A stretch of 64,000 nucleotides of DNA from Strigops habroptila (Eukaryota > Chordata > Aves > Psittaciformes > Psittacidae): NCBI RefSeq assembly GCF_004027225.2, contig NC_044278.2:97642743-97706742 (forward strand), read 5' to 3'. The notes beneath the pieces are model-generated. The model saw nothing but the letters and a program-made list of their open reading frames with translations. It did no database searches and was not told the DNA's origin. Both the position numbers and the translations under genes were made by a program. Below are positions 26,265 through 38,700 of this stretch, in pieces (positions within the stretch are counted from its first letter, which is position 1; every line of letters begins with the position of its first letter).

Positions 26265-26934
26265 TGCAGGTGGATGAAAAACTGGTGGATGAAAAACTGG
26301 TGGATGAAAAACTGTAAATGAACTGGCAATGTGCACTCGCAGCCCAGAGAGCTAACTGCATCTTGGGCTGCAGCAGCAGAAGAGTGGTGAGAAGATTGAG
26401 GGAGGTGATTCTGCCCCTCTGCTCTTGTGAGACCATACCTGGAGTACTGCATCCAGCTTTGGAGTCCTCAGCCAGGAAAGACAGGGATGTTCTGCAGTGG
26501 GTCCAGAGGAGGGCTGCAAAAATAGTCAGAAGGATGGAACACCTCTCCTATGAGGAAAGGCTGAGGGAGCTGACATTGTTCAGCTTGCAGAAAAGGCGGC
26601 TCTGGGACACCTTATCGTGGCCTCTCAGTATTTAAAGGGGGCTTATAAGAAAGAAGAGGGCAGAATTTTTAGCAGGCCTTTAGCAATAGGACAAAGGGTA
26701 GTGGTTTTGAAGTAAAAGAGGGTAGATTTAAACTAAATAGAAGGAAGAAATTTTGTATGATGAGAGTGGTGAAACACTGGAAGAGGTTGCCCAGAGAGGG
26801 TGTAGATTCCTCATCCCTGGAAACAATCAAAGTCAGGTTGGATGGGGCTTTGAGCAACCTGATGTCCCTGCTCATTGCAGGAAGGTTGGACTAGATGACC
26901 TTTGAAGGTCCCTTCCAATTCAAACCATTCTATG
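26265..26934 (+). mobile_element. CR1 LINE, 5'-truncated, with 3' end
   Basis: A CR1 copy beginning in the C-terminal third of ORF2 (VDEKL motif, then a QRANCILGC-like segment, EVILPL, and 'PALESSA' corrupted from the YCIQLWG region by frameshift) and continuing through [23 protein letters not shown] into the 3' UTR. It ends at 'gaccattctatgg' after the diagnostic 'ggttggactagatgacctttgaaggtcccttccaa'. It follows the same order as the copy at 7873-8832. It lies immediately downstream of an LTR on the same strand. Confidence 0.92.
26270..26314 (+). repeat. Triplicated 15-bp unit in CR1 ORF2
   Basis: GTGGATGAAAAACTG occurs three times in perfect tandem (26270-26284, 26285-26299, 26300-26314). 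Other CR1 copies have one such unit, encoding VDEKL. The expansion keeps the frame. Confidence 0.93.
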
Positions 26935-29900
26935 GTCCATACTGACCCTCAATGCACACAGAAATATATCCACTAAAGAACATTTTATTCTAAATATTCA
27001 AGTCTTTCTCTGCAGCATATATGAGCAGTTATTTGTCAGAAACGCTGAATTCCTCATCAGCCTCCACACTTTGGAGTCAAAGAACTTTACAATAATTAAG
27101 TAGCACATTTGTTGTATGTGACTCGAACAAGCCAATCACACACTCTAAGGAGAAAACAACTCTGAACTCAGGTCTGTTGCATCTCAAACCAATAATTTAA
27201 TAACCTGACTATCTTTTCTTCAAAGATGATTGCTAGATGAAAATCTTCTGAAGTACCTCACAGTAGGCACCCAAAAATCAAAATTTGTAGTTGCTCTGTA
27301 ACTCACAGACAAATACTGATCCCTTTGCTCATTATAGAGTATTAATTGAGTAGAACGGCAGCTGGTCCAAGGAATTTTTGTAGACTTTAGATCTTGCCCT
27401 AAAACTGTGTGAAAGTTACTGAATCTAAATGAAAACAAATTACAAGGCTCTGACACCATGCTAAGCAATGGTTACACTCGGGAAGTATTTGCGTCTGTTA
27501 TTTTTTCTCTTTAAGTACTGCAGTGTTCTGGGAGATTTCAGAGTTCACTGGACTAATGCTGCTTTTCCTCTATCAACTGCATTTATAATTCTGTTGTTCT
27601 CTGAGGCAAAATAGGCAGCCAAGGTTACTCTTGTTACTATTATTGCAACAACAATACAAAAGTTAAGGCATTTTTTCAAAATGAAGCTCATTGGAAATAA
27701 TCCATTTTTGCAAGCAGAGAAAGATAACCGGATCAACCTGGCTGCAACCATATAGTCAGCTCATAGTCCTTAGAAAGTTTCCAGAATACGCAGCAGTTTT
27801 CAACCAACTTCTTTCCTAGAAGTCAGTCAGTCTTCTTTTAGGATCTGGTTAACAAACAGAGTGGCCTCATTAAAACCTTTAAACTAACAACCAGGACCCC
27901 TTGTATACCCACCATCTCCAGTAAACAGATTAATGTGACGCAAAGTCCCTTAGCTGATATCTTTCTATGTATTGAAGACAGTGTCATGTTCAGCAAAATG
28001 CATAGTATTTCTTCTTGATTTAGAACACAATTTTATGAAAACTGAATTCAAATTTCTGACTCAGTAGGTGCCTACAGACACAGGCATCTGTCAGATTTTT
28101 AAAAAACATCCACATACACTATGTACATAATTTGAATATCTTGCCCCAAGTTTTTTTTATATTGTGATTTTTTTCAAGATGGAAGTTGGTAGCTACTGAA
28201 AGAGTCTGAAATGAGACAAGTAAGGAGCATTACCCCAGACCTTCTTTGTACCTTATTAAGTGCTGTTTTATCATTATGCTGTTTACTAAAGCTTTAAACA
28301 GAGAAAGGCACAAGGAAAGGAGGAGTTTCAAGGTTCATTCACAGAGCCTAATATTAGCCTCCAGAAGCTAATCTACCTATATTTCTTCCAAAGTGAAGAA
28401 ACAGAGAAGGAAGAAGAGGGAAAGAGGCTTGACAGAGCACAGGTCAGAAATGGATTTGAAATTCAGTTGTTTTGACTTACCCTCTGGAGCAAACATATCT
28501 TACTTCAGTAAATCATGAGAGGAATTTAGGAAGATTAGCTCAGGTCTCTGAATCCAGTTATATATGAATTTAAACCCTGAAAAAGCAAAGTAAGAGGACA
28601 CAAGTTTAAATCCATGACTGTAATTTTTGCTTAGCTTGATCAATTCACACCTAATACTACTAACAAGTAAAAAATTATACAAGCACCTTTGAATGTTGTC
28701 TCCTGGACAGATCCTGAAACAGTGCTCAGTACTTATGAGCAAAACTTGTGTATGTCCTACATCAGTTGAACTGCGGGTAGAATTAGTCATGCTGGTTGAC
28801 AGAGTTAATTGAAATTCAGTCTTTTCTCTTTCACTGAGTTACTGATTGATTTTGCTTTTACAAGTCTAAATTATTAATGGAAGAACCTGCGAAAAGAAAT
28901 TTCAGCCTCTTGGTTATTTATGAAATGTCCACTGTGACAGTGTGGAGCTTGTGATTAATTACTAGAATAGCTTTTGTTACTTCCCAAACTGGCCACTGCA
29001 AACTTTTCAAGTAGGAGGTTAGTGATGGTACAATGCAACTTCAAACATCACTTGGGGCTGGTGAGGGAAGATATAAGTTAATTTTCACTGATAGGATGCC
29101 GTACATCTGTAAGTACAGAAAAAAATCACTGTGTTTTTAGTGGAGATGCATGTACAAGCTTTGAGCTTATTGACAAGATCTTAGGTGAGACCTGTTGAAA
29201 ATTTGATTCACTGGGGGCTGAGAAGCCAGAGAAATTTATAAACAAATATAAAACCAATGAAGTACAAGTTGTCACTAACACAGCAAGCAGCACAAAAATA
29301 CTCAGCTGTAACTAAGAATGAATTTGAAACTCAGATCACTTGCTGATTAAAAAAAACAAAAAAAAAAAGAGAACAAGAAAAGAAATCAGCTTTGAGTTCC
29401 AACAAGAGGGGTTTCATCACATGGACCAAGTTCAGAAAAAAGCTTACCTTAACCCATGCAGTCTGTCTTGTCATTCTAAAGGAATTCTTCACATGCTTGA
29501 GAAGCATTTCTAGATACAGGAATTGAAGTAAATTAAAACATTTTTTAGCCAACTCATAAAAGCTTACTTTTTCTTAAATATAATAATGTTTATTAAATTT
29601 AGGTTGATTTATCAGAGGCAATTTGATAGAGGGTAAAAATCTTGATGCTGGTATCCAGCCCTTGAGCTAAAAAAGCAATTTAAACCTTAAGCATCCTACT
29701 ATCCTCTTATTTTAGGTTAGGCACATCCTTACCTTTCAGTGATACCATACACTTAATAATATGGGTAAATGCAGTGCTTAGAGCTCCTCCTGTACTAGGG
29801 CAAAAGATTTTGTGTTGTGATGCTGCAGGGCATAAAAGACTGAAAAGGGCCTAGGATGCACCAAAAATTTACAGATATCCTAGCAAGAATGAATTGCCAA

Positions 29901-30050
29901 ATGTTATGTAGCTTTAGCTGCTTTTCAGCAGATGGCACTGTAAGAGCATTTGAATTGAATTCCCAAAAATATTTTGTATATTATATTGTAGACATAAATT
30001 AGTCCTTAACATTGAAATTTGACGTTTCAAGATAAATGTCCCTTTTTAAG

Positions 30051-30085
<35 letters not shown>

Positions 30086-31481
30086 AATCTGTGGAGAGAG
30101 GATAGCAATTAAAAGTGATATATCAGTGGTTTGGCATACTTCATTTTTGATTACTCTATATATATCAAATGATTATTTTAAATTAAACTAAAATGCAAGC
30201 CAGCCATTTTAATGTATCAATATCATTTATATTTTGGAGTAATTTGTCCTGGTGCTCAAATGTTATGCACTTCACAGGAAGAGAGATTGCCAAACTAGGG
30301 ATTACATTTTCTCTCTGGATATTTGACCAGAGTGCAAAGTCTAGTGCAAAAGCGAGAACAATATTAAGCCAGCCTATCTATCATTCTCTAGTAAGCGTTT
30401 CTCAGAAGCTTGTTGCTATACTGTCTAAAGCCTTTACACATTGATAAACACAGTGGATATGAACATTTGGCTTTGGACCAATATTTAGCTTTGATCTCAA
30501 TTTTTCAAATACTAATTTAAAGCTGAATACAAGGGCATTTAACTCCATCTTCCAAACACCAACTCAGCAGCCAGCTCAACCACTTTCTATCCCTCCTTCA
30601 TGTCAGCGTCTGATCCTCTTACTGATTCATTCCTTACACCTCTTGTTCCTTTCTCAGTGATCAGTTCTCCAGTTGGTTTGTCTTAAACTAGGTGCTTTTT
30701 CCATTGTTAATTCTCGGCGAGCCCCGTTTCCACCTCCATCATCTGTTACTTTGCTGTTTGCTTGTTACAAGTTACGCGGGAACTACAGCACTGGGTACTG
30801 TCATGGGACCCTTGCCCATTCTGACACTCCTCAGGGAACCAAAGGTGCTGAGTGAAAAGCAGAACATGTCAGAGTTAAAAGTGAAGTGAAAGAGCCATCA
30901 TGCACAATATTACAGTCATGGAAAAACTGACCGTGGGGTGTTTGAAAGGAATATAAGTAAGTTCTGCGAAAAGCTGAGAAGATGCATGGTCTTTTTGAAT
31001 TTTTAACTAATGTAATTGTTACAATGTATTAATATGGATTGAATTAGTGCAATTTCTGTCCTAGATGACAGGGATTTTTGACAACTCAGAATTTGAAAAC
31101 ACTTATTTTCCACATGAAAAAAAAATTCAAATGTTCAGACTAATATTTTTTTTCAAACCTCAGAAACACTCTTAATCTTTCAAAGTTCTCTTTCTCCCCA
31201 TAGCATTCTTCTTTCCAGAAAGAGGGTATATTGTGAAAAAGGTCACGTTATGATTACTGCTTTGAGGCAGGTTTTCCTGATATGTTCATTGACTTTTGGA
31301 CTGCGAAGATAACATTGGCTCCAGCTGATAGAATAGTGGAAACTCTTTAAATAGGAAAGCAAGCAGATAATGAGAAGAAAGAATGACTGTCAAAGACCTG
31401 TGTGTCCCTTGAGGAATATGGGAATTAAATACTTTGTTATAAAGTATTTAAGTTTTCATTTAATTGACATACTATCTGTGG
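26935..31481. other. Unique AT-rich sequence, no gene recognised
   Basis: No exon, RNA gene or clear transposon. It contains the 31-base T run at 30054-30084 and an A-rich tract around 29347-29368. Open frames stay below 100 codons and show no motifs. Confidence 0.55.
30054..30084. repeat. Poly-T tract, 31 bases
   Basis: The longest uninterrupted homopolymer in the window. Confidence 0.92.
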
Positions 31482-31563
31482 CTCTGATTCAGCACTGCAC
31501 TTGGCTACTTTCTGTGTGCTTTTACTGAGATCAATAAAACAACAAATGTGCTTGAAGTTAGCA
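31482..31563. repeat. Probable ancient amniote interspersed repeat
   Basis: 'ctctgattcagcactgcactt' followed about 25 bases later by 'actgagatcaataaaac' and then 'atgtgcttgaagttagca' follows the order of an old, partly palindromic repeat common in reptile and bird genomes (words like gattcagcaaagcactt, ttgacttcaatggga, atgcttaaagttaagca). The match is by memory and loose; the family name is left open. Confidence 0.38.
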
Positions 31564-34500
31564 AATCACGGCAATGCTGAATTGCATTCTGTTCCGCATG
31601 GAGCCCACCACAACTCAGAATGCAGTGCCTGAATGATGAAGCCTGAGTCTGAATCTGAGGAAATACGAGTCTGAGACCTGGACGTTTGTGAAAGAAGACA
31701 GCTAAACATATTCCAAGTCAAGGGACAAACGATGCAACCAAATGAATGGATCATACATTGGGGGTGGGTGTAGGAGAGCTAATAGAAGACCGTGTGAAGT
31801 ATTATAAGAATTATGGCTGGTAACACATAAACCTATTTGCTTGGTGAGTAGATGACGTGACAGGAACAGACCAGCTAACTGCCCAGCATAGGCCATAGCT
31901 GAATAGAGAGTGTATCGAAATGCCTAAGAGCTCCTCATGTGAACAATCAAAAAATGGTAACATATGCTCCTTACAGAGAAGCCATATTCTGAAGATTGAT
32001 GACAAACACTTTTCAGTTTGGCTATTTAAAGATAGATATATAAAACACAGTGGTATATCATAACTGATAAATTACATATCATTCCAGTTGGCTTGCATGA
32101 GGCATTTTTCAAACCTCTTAGTCATCTAAGAAAATCTGGGAATTATCTCTCTTCTGTGCTTGAATAAGCCTCTTTATAATGCAAAGGAACAAATTACTTT
32201 TAAGCTTAGATTTGTGTAACTTTCATAATTTGCCTATGCAATGTCAGGAAAAAGATGCTATCCCTTTCTTTGTCAGAGAAAATAATCATTTTTTATTAAA
32301 ATCTATCCACATTTTTCATATATGTGCATTAAGCTTAGTGTTGGGAATACTGGAAGTACAAAAATCAGATCAGTCCAGAATTCTATCTCAGGTCAGATAT
32401 CCAAACCTGCTTCTGAGAAAAAGTCCCCTTAAATCTAAGTAAATCAGATATGGTTTTGTCCTGGGCTAAAAATAGATGCATCATATAGCAACTATAAAGG
32501 CCATATTACATTGCTTTTCCAGAAGTCATAAAAGGTACAACATTGCTTTAGTTTTTTACCAAGGAAATAATATATGTGCAGTCATGCTATGTAACTGTCT
32601 ACTGGTTTCTAACCAATAAGTCCTGAAATTGTTTGCCAATTTCAGCCAAATTTGAGCACTGCGAAGAGTGGTATGGGATACAGAGTTCACATGTTTCATG
32701 AGCTAAACAGAGGGGCAGAGGACAAAGACTTTGGCTTCCTGAAAGAAGTCTGCAGTGTCACATCAGATGCATTATTAGACATTAGAAACCTCAGGAAAGA
32801 GACCTTGCAGCTCACACAGTACCAAGAATAGTGTGGCTTTGAATTTGTACTTAATGGGTATTGGCTATTACAACCACAGGTCACTAAAACTCAGAAACCA
32901 GGCTTCAGTTCCCCTCCCCACAGGACTAGCTGCTTTCCAGAGCCTTTTTTATTTTTTTCCCCTCTGTATTTGCCCTCCTCTGAAGATATACCCTCTCTTA
33001 CACACTTTAGAAGCCCAGACCTTTGGAATCAAGGTTATCTAAATATACAATTATAATGGGAAATCTGTGTTTGCAAGGTTCAAAACTAGTCTTACCTCAT
33101 CATTTTTTTGTGAACAGTTTATATTCCTTTGGCACATCCTTGTAAACCAACAGATTTAAGACTGAAGCCCTGTACTTAATTTAGTTATCTCTTTATAACG
33201 GTGTGCAATTAGCTGTTAGCAGTGGCAAATGGCCTGTTAGTTACTAGATGTAGTTGAGTGAGAGGTTATGCTCAGATGTCTGTTCATGTTTCCTTAAACT
33301 TTTCGTCTGAAAAATATAAAAGAATAACTGTGCTGCAGCTCTTATGCAAAGATTTCTGTTCCTCAGCAAGGCTGCAGTGGGATAATGCAGCAGAAGGAAT
33401 CTCTAGAGACACTGTGACTGACTCACATTAGCAGCAGCTAAAAGGCTGCATATTTCCCTCTAAACACAAAAATATAATTCAGATTAATAAGAAAAGTAGA
33501 GGATTTTTTTTCCTTTGAGAGAATTTCTATGCAGTCAGAGATACTGCCTTAATGCAGCTGTCAAATTTTTAAATTTTATTATCTGTGCAACAATTTACTG
33601 ACAACAGAAATCTGTATTCCCCCCTTCATTCTCCCCCCTACTGCAGTTCTTTCCTCTCTGTTACTTATTCCTTCCTGCCTCCAAAATGTCTTTCGAAGGT
33701 CATGTTCATTCTTCTTTCTCCGCCTTTAATGTTGCATCCTTATCTGAGAACATAAGCCCTTCTTCAGATAATTTAATTTGCTTGTCCTGAGAACAGAATC
33801 ACCCCCAAACACATTGCCCAAACTAGTAGCTGTAACTCTAGTAGCAGTAACTTAAATAATTTTATTATTTCCAATGCATTTTAGACACATTGAGGTCAGT
33901 TCTTAACTTGCTTTGCAGACATTTTCACATTTAATAGGGACATGAACAAAATTAAGTGTATCATCATCCTGAAAATGTATTAAATGATTCTGACAGTTAT
34001 GTGATGAAAGTTGTCCCTTTTCTGCAGTAAATGTTTTAGCATAGATTTAAAAATTATCATAAAGGAATGTAATTTCAGTTCAGTGCCATTGCCTGTTTTT
34101 TCAGCCACTCACTCTTCCTTTACAAGTGAAAGCAAATAGCTTCAAGCTTTAAACAACTGGAAAAAAAACCCAACAGATATCAAAACATGTCAGAGCTGAG
34201 GCATTGTAGAAAGTGCAGCTTAGGGGGTGGCAAAGAGGCTTCTAAGGCATCTTGACACCCTATTAAACATCAGCTGTTAAATGTCCCAGGGAAGTCTTTG
34301 ACCGTCAATCCTTCTTCTTCCTGATACTGTTTACCTGGTAGTAGAGTCCTATATAGGTCTATCTAAACAAATTAGACATTAATCAATTAAGCTTCATATA
34401 TGTCCAGCACCCAGGACTTTTTACTGTGATTCAGCCTCTTTCCAAGCGGAGGAAGGATTTTGACATTAACAATTCTCTGCCTGTCTACCAGCAGAACTCC

Positions 34501-34650
34501 TATGTAGAAGCAAAGGGGTTAAATGTGGACAAATACATATCACACACTGCAAGAAAATATTGTGGGGTTAACTTTGTAAGAATAGATAACACACACTTTA
34601 AGAAAATGAACTCATAGGAGGAAAAAAGAAAGAAAGTAAAAAGCCTGTAA
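31564..34650. other. Unique AT-rich sequence, no gene recognised
   Basis: Nothing coding is supported. There are no long homopolymers or tandem arrays; short purine runs occur just before the CR1 cluster at 34620-34645. Confidence 0.55.
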
Positions 34651-34695
34651 TCACAAAATCGTGGAATGGTTTGGGTTGGAAGGGACTTGAAAGAT
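34651..34695 (-). mobile_element. CR1 3'-tip fragment
   Basis: About 45 bases ('gtggaatggtttgggttggaagggacttgaaagat') matching the reverse complement of the last part of a CR1 3' UTR. It stops abruptly where a second CR1 3' terminus begins, so the second element probably inserted into it, at the 'gat-cat' position. Confidence 0.75.
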
Positions 34696-35117
34696 CATAG
34701 AATCATAGAATCAACCAGGTTGGAAAAGACCTGTAAGATCGTCAAGTCAAACCGTTACCCCAAAACTGCCAAGTCCACCATTAAACCGTGTCACTGAGGG
34801 CCTCATCTACACATTTTCTGAACACTTCCAGGGTTGGTGATTCCACCACTTCCCTGGACAGCCCATTCCAATGCCTGATTACCCTCTTTGTGAAGAAATT
34901 TTTCCTAATATCCAATCTAAACCTTCCCTGGCGCAGCTTGAGGCCACTACCTCTTGTCCTATCACTCGATACTTGGGAGAAGAGACCGACCTCCACCTCA
35001 CTACAACCTCCTTTCATCTAGTTCCAACCCCAAACTTGCTGACGGTGCACTTGATCCCACTGTCCATATTGCTGACAAAGGTGTTAAACAGCTCCAGTCT
35101 CAATACTGACCCCTGAA
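34696..35117 (-). mobile_element. CR1 LINE, 3' end plus RT piece with internal deletion
   Basis: Reverse-strand CR1. From its terminus 'catagaatcatagaatcaacc' it covers the 3' UTR and the ORF2 C-terminus up to about 35018, then jumps to a segment at 35022-35117 that encodes an RT-region run like 'LELFNTFVSNMDSGIKCTVSKFG' on the minus strand. In complete CR1 these parts are separated by several hundred bases, so one copy with an internal deletion is the simplest reading; two adjacent copies are the alternative. The 'caaccaggttggaaaagacct' 3' UTR marks a different CR1 subfamily from the copies at 8 and 26 kb and is shared with 45046-45308. Confidence 0.9.
34781..35017 (-). pseudogene. CR1 ORF2 C-terminal remnant
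   Basis: A 78-codon open stretch encoding [19 protein letters not shown], then [38 protein letters not shown] and [15 protein letters not shown], ending at a stop codon. This is the normal C-terminus of the CR1 polymerase protein, here without any upstream domain. The homologous end at 45125-45290 shows the same [20 protein letters not shown] run, so both derive from the same subfamily. Confidence 0.9.
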
Positions 35118-35633
35118 GTTGTTTGGGCAGACCACTGATTCGCCATTGGGAAACTGTGCTGCCTGCAGGAATCCTCACCCACCGCAAGCAAGAGAGAGAC
35201 CAGCATGGCGGAAAGTTCAGGAGAGCTTAGGGAGGGAAGTGCAACCGGCAGGCACTGCCTCACTGCTTGGCCATGTACAAAGCTCTGCCCTAAGAAAAGT
35301 GGGAGAAAGGAAGAGTGAAAATCAGCTCCTCTCCTGACCAGCTTAGGTGTGAAGAGCCAGGCTACCAGCAATTCTGCAATGGAGCTACTTCCAATTCTGC
35401 TGTGATTGCTGCCTGGAGGCTTGAAATAAAATATTGCAATTGATTTTTAGCGCAGCCAGAGACCTTTGCCTACGAGGATATGGCATTTTAAGGAATTATG
35501 TGAAGTCTGACAGAAGGTCAGGTTACCTGTATTTATGTAACCTATGCAGTTTCCTTCATGCATAGCCTGGAATCTTCTCTCCGAAGTGCCTCTCTTCGTC
35601 ATCCAGTCTGTGCTTCCAAGACATTTTGTAAGG
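35118..35633. other. GC-richer unique block between CR1 copies
   Basis: About 300 bases from 35130 to 35420 are clearly richer in G+C than the surroundings and end with 'gaaataaaatattgcaatt', which contains AATAAA. No protein motif is visible in either strand. It could be an unrecognised repeat, a gene-end relic or simply host DNA between two minus-strand CR1 pieces. Confidence 0.35.
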
Positions 35634-35781
35634 CATAGAATCATAGAATCATAGAATGGTTAGGGTTAGAAAGGACTTTAAGATCATCTAGTTCCAACTC
35701 CCCTGCAATGGGCAGGGACACCTTGCACTAAACCATGTCGCCCAAGGCTCCATCCAACCTGGACTTGAACACTGCCAGGAG
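35634..35781 (-). mobile_element. CR1 LINE, short 3' fragment
   Basis: Starts at the terminal repeat 'catagaatcatagaatcatagaatggtt', continues 'ggactttaagatcatctagttccaac', 'gggcagggacacctt' and 'catccaacctggacttgaacactgcc', the reverse complement of a CR1 3' UTR and the last codons of ORF2, then stops. Confidence 0.92.
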
Positions 35782-38700
35782 ATGCATGTATGAGTATGAG
35801 AGCTTTGAAGGTTTCTCTTACAGCTGTCTCCTATAATGTCTATTAATTCTTTTCACCACCTAAACAGATACCATAAATACTGCTTTAATCCTTTTACCCA
35901 GAAACAGTGAAAGGACTACCTTTTACCATTCCTCATCCAAGATCTGCAAAGCTCTGCAGTTTCTGTGCACAGGAGCTTAGAAGGTAATTTTCTTTTATCT
36001 CAAACTGTATGGATATGAAGACAGGAATCCTAGAACCTTCAAAATTTCAAAGTAAAACCAGGTACACGTATGACCCTTTTAAACTCATTTAAAACCATTT
36101 AAACTTCCACCTCTTCCTTAAAAAGCAAGAGAGCAGTCTGAAAAAATAAACAAGGTTTTGACGTAACAAAGACTTTATACATTTGCTTAACTATACACAC
36201 AGCATTTAATCTCAATTTCAGTGGAATGCACAGTGGTGTGTAAAGATATACAGAAATCTGCAGGCTTGGGTCTTGTTTAAATTTCAACTTTGTAAGAAAA
36301 CTGTAAACAGGATAATTTCTATGAGTCAGATTTTTTTAAGCTCTTCTTAGAAGAACAGATAGTTTTCTGTGTGTATATGGAGAGGGAGCTCTGTAAAGAA
36401 TGGGTAGAAGTATTATTATTAATATGCTTGTGGGAAGCAGGGTCAATTATCTTTGGGGTATACAGGGATTTTATTTCCCTTACCCCTGCTACTACCACTT
36501 GCTCCAGTATCTGGCCATGTAATGGCAGAGAAGCTGCATTGTTACCGAGCCATCACATTCTTTTCATACCTTGCAGACCTGGCAAACCAGTGTGGGTCAT
36601 TGAAAATAGTTTGCTTCTTGACCCAGAATCATACGGAAGTGCAGCTCTTCATATGATGTTCATTTGAGAGAAATGCCCAAAAGCTATTTTTATCAGTTGA
36701 AGACAAATTTGATCTGGATGTGAGCTGGAATATTAGCTCCAAGTACCTTTACATTTTTGTGAAGGGCTGGATTCAATGTCAATTGGGTCACTGACATAAG
36801 ACAAATTTGCCAAAGATCTGTAGGGCTGAACCAAGCTTAAGAATATCTAAACTTGTGCTTTTGAAATTAAACATGGACTGTTTAGCTAGCTCATCCCTTT
36901 TTTTCATAAATGCAGGATACTGACTTCTTAGGAGCAAGCACTCTTAGTGTGTATTCAGAAAGAGCTTGCTTCAGGACTCCTTTTTTTAATCCTTCCAAGT
37001 TCCTTGGCCTGTTCCCAAGTGCCTGGACCTCTCCCCTTCAGCCTCCACTGTCAAATATCTCTGACAGCTGCCAGAAACTTGTGGCTTACTTTTATTTTAA
37101 CAAGGTAATTTTATTTTGCAGTCACTTATGTTTTTCTTGACCTTTTCTTCTTTCCTTAGGATGGATTAACATGTTGCTCTACACAAAAAAAATTAATGAA
37201 TGGAAGGTGGAATCAAATAACTATAAAGTGTGTAATGCGTCATATGATTTATTCAGCACGGTGTGCTTTCAAAATTAATTGTAGCTAACTAAGACTGATG
37301 GGGTTCATGTGTGGGACTGAAGCTAACGGATATAAAAGCAATGGTTTCTCAGTGACCTGAAATTTTAGTACAATGACTTATTCGAGAGTAAGATCTAAAA
37401 CCCCCCACAAGGAACAAGGTTGAATGCCATTAATTTGAAGAAATTATGCCTTTGGCTGCTTTTTCTGGAACATTTTTAGCAGAGTGCCATTATATATCAC
37501 TATTTTCTTTCAGAAATGGGATAATATAGGATTTTCATTTGCTATTTGTGTGTGGGTTATATGGAAAGATTCAGTATGAGCTGCGATTGACATCATTAAG
37601 CCTTTTTGTATCCAGGATACCAGTACATCCTGAATATTTGTGATTGAAATAATTCACTATCCTGAACAAGATTCAGTTAATAATTTTTGTGGGTATACAC
37701 ATTGATTCCAGTTAGCTACACTGGACTATTCTAAATCCAGCCTGCAAGTCATGAGTGTAGTGTTTTACATGATGTGTAGAAAGGATGGGCCAAAAACATT
37801 ACTACCACATGCAAAATAACATGTTTCTTCAGAACTGCAAGCAATTCTAACAGACTCAGTAAGTTTTAAAGATGTACCTATCTCGGCAATGTCTGCTGTT
37901 TGCTAAAGACCGCTGTAGAGTAGTGAAGGGAAATACTTTTTAAAGTAGGCAACCTAAACTATGCTGCTGGACTGAGAAAAGCCAGCTGTACCTCCTTTGT
38001 AAACTATAGTGGCTTAAAGTACATGAGACTAACCAACAAGAATAATACAAATACTTAATACAAATAATACAAAGATAGCATTCTTTGCTTACAGACTGTG
38101 ACAAGCATCCCTGGCTCCTGGATTCACAGCCCATTCTCCAGCTTGCTTAGGTTAGTGGAGCCAACAAAGTCAGCAGAGGTTGCTGAAGGTCTCATGTTTT
38201 GTCTCCAGCCAACTTAATCTACAGCTGGGAAATTTTAATCTACAGTCAGGGAAATTTTACCCATCTGCAACCCTGCAAATTCATGGCACAGAATAGAACA
38301 CAATAAACCCAAAACAGATGGAGAGAGAAAAGTTGGGGGTGAATTTCAAAATTTAGGCCCAGGTAATACCTTATATATATCTTAAATATGTCTCAGCCGA
38401 ATGCTAGAGGCATCTGTGCTATGCTTCAATGTTCCTGTGAGGCTGCAAGTCTGTTCAGAACTGCCCCATCTGAGCACCTCAGTCCTAGCTCACTCACAAA
38501 CCAAATTCTCCTTCTATTTGTAATGTCTTATCCACCAGAAGATTTCCAAAGGCTCTTTACATGGAGCGGCAGGGTCTGCAGTGAAACCAGCAGTGGGTTC
38601 TCTTTTCTTTTAAGATGTATGGAAGACATAAAGTTCACCATTTACACAATTCATCATAGTCCTGACCCAAGCACTGGAAGACTTGAGTTGAAATCATAAT

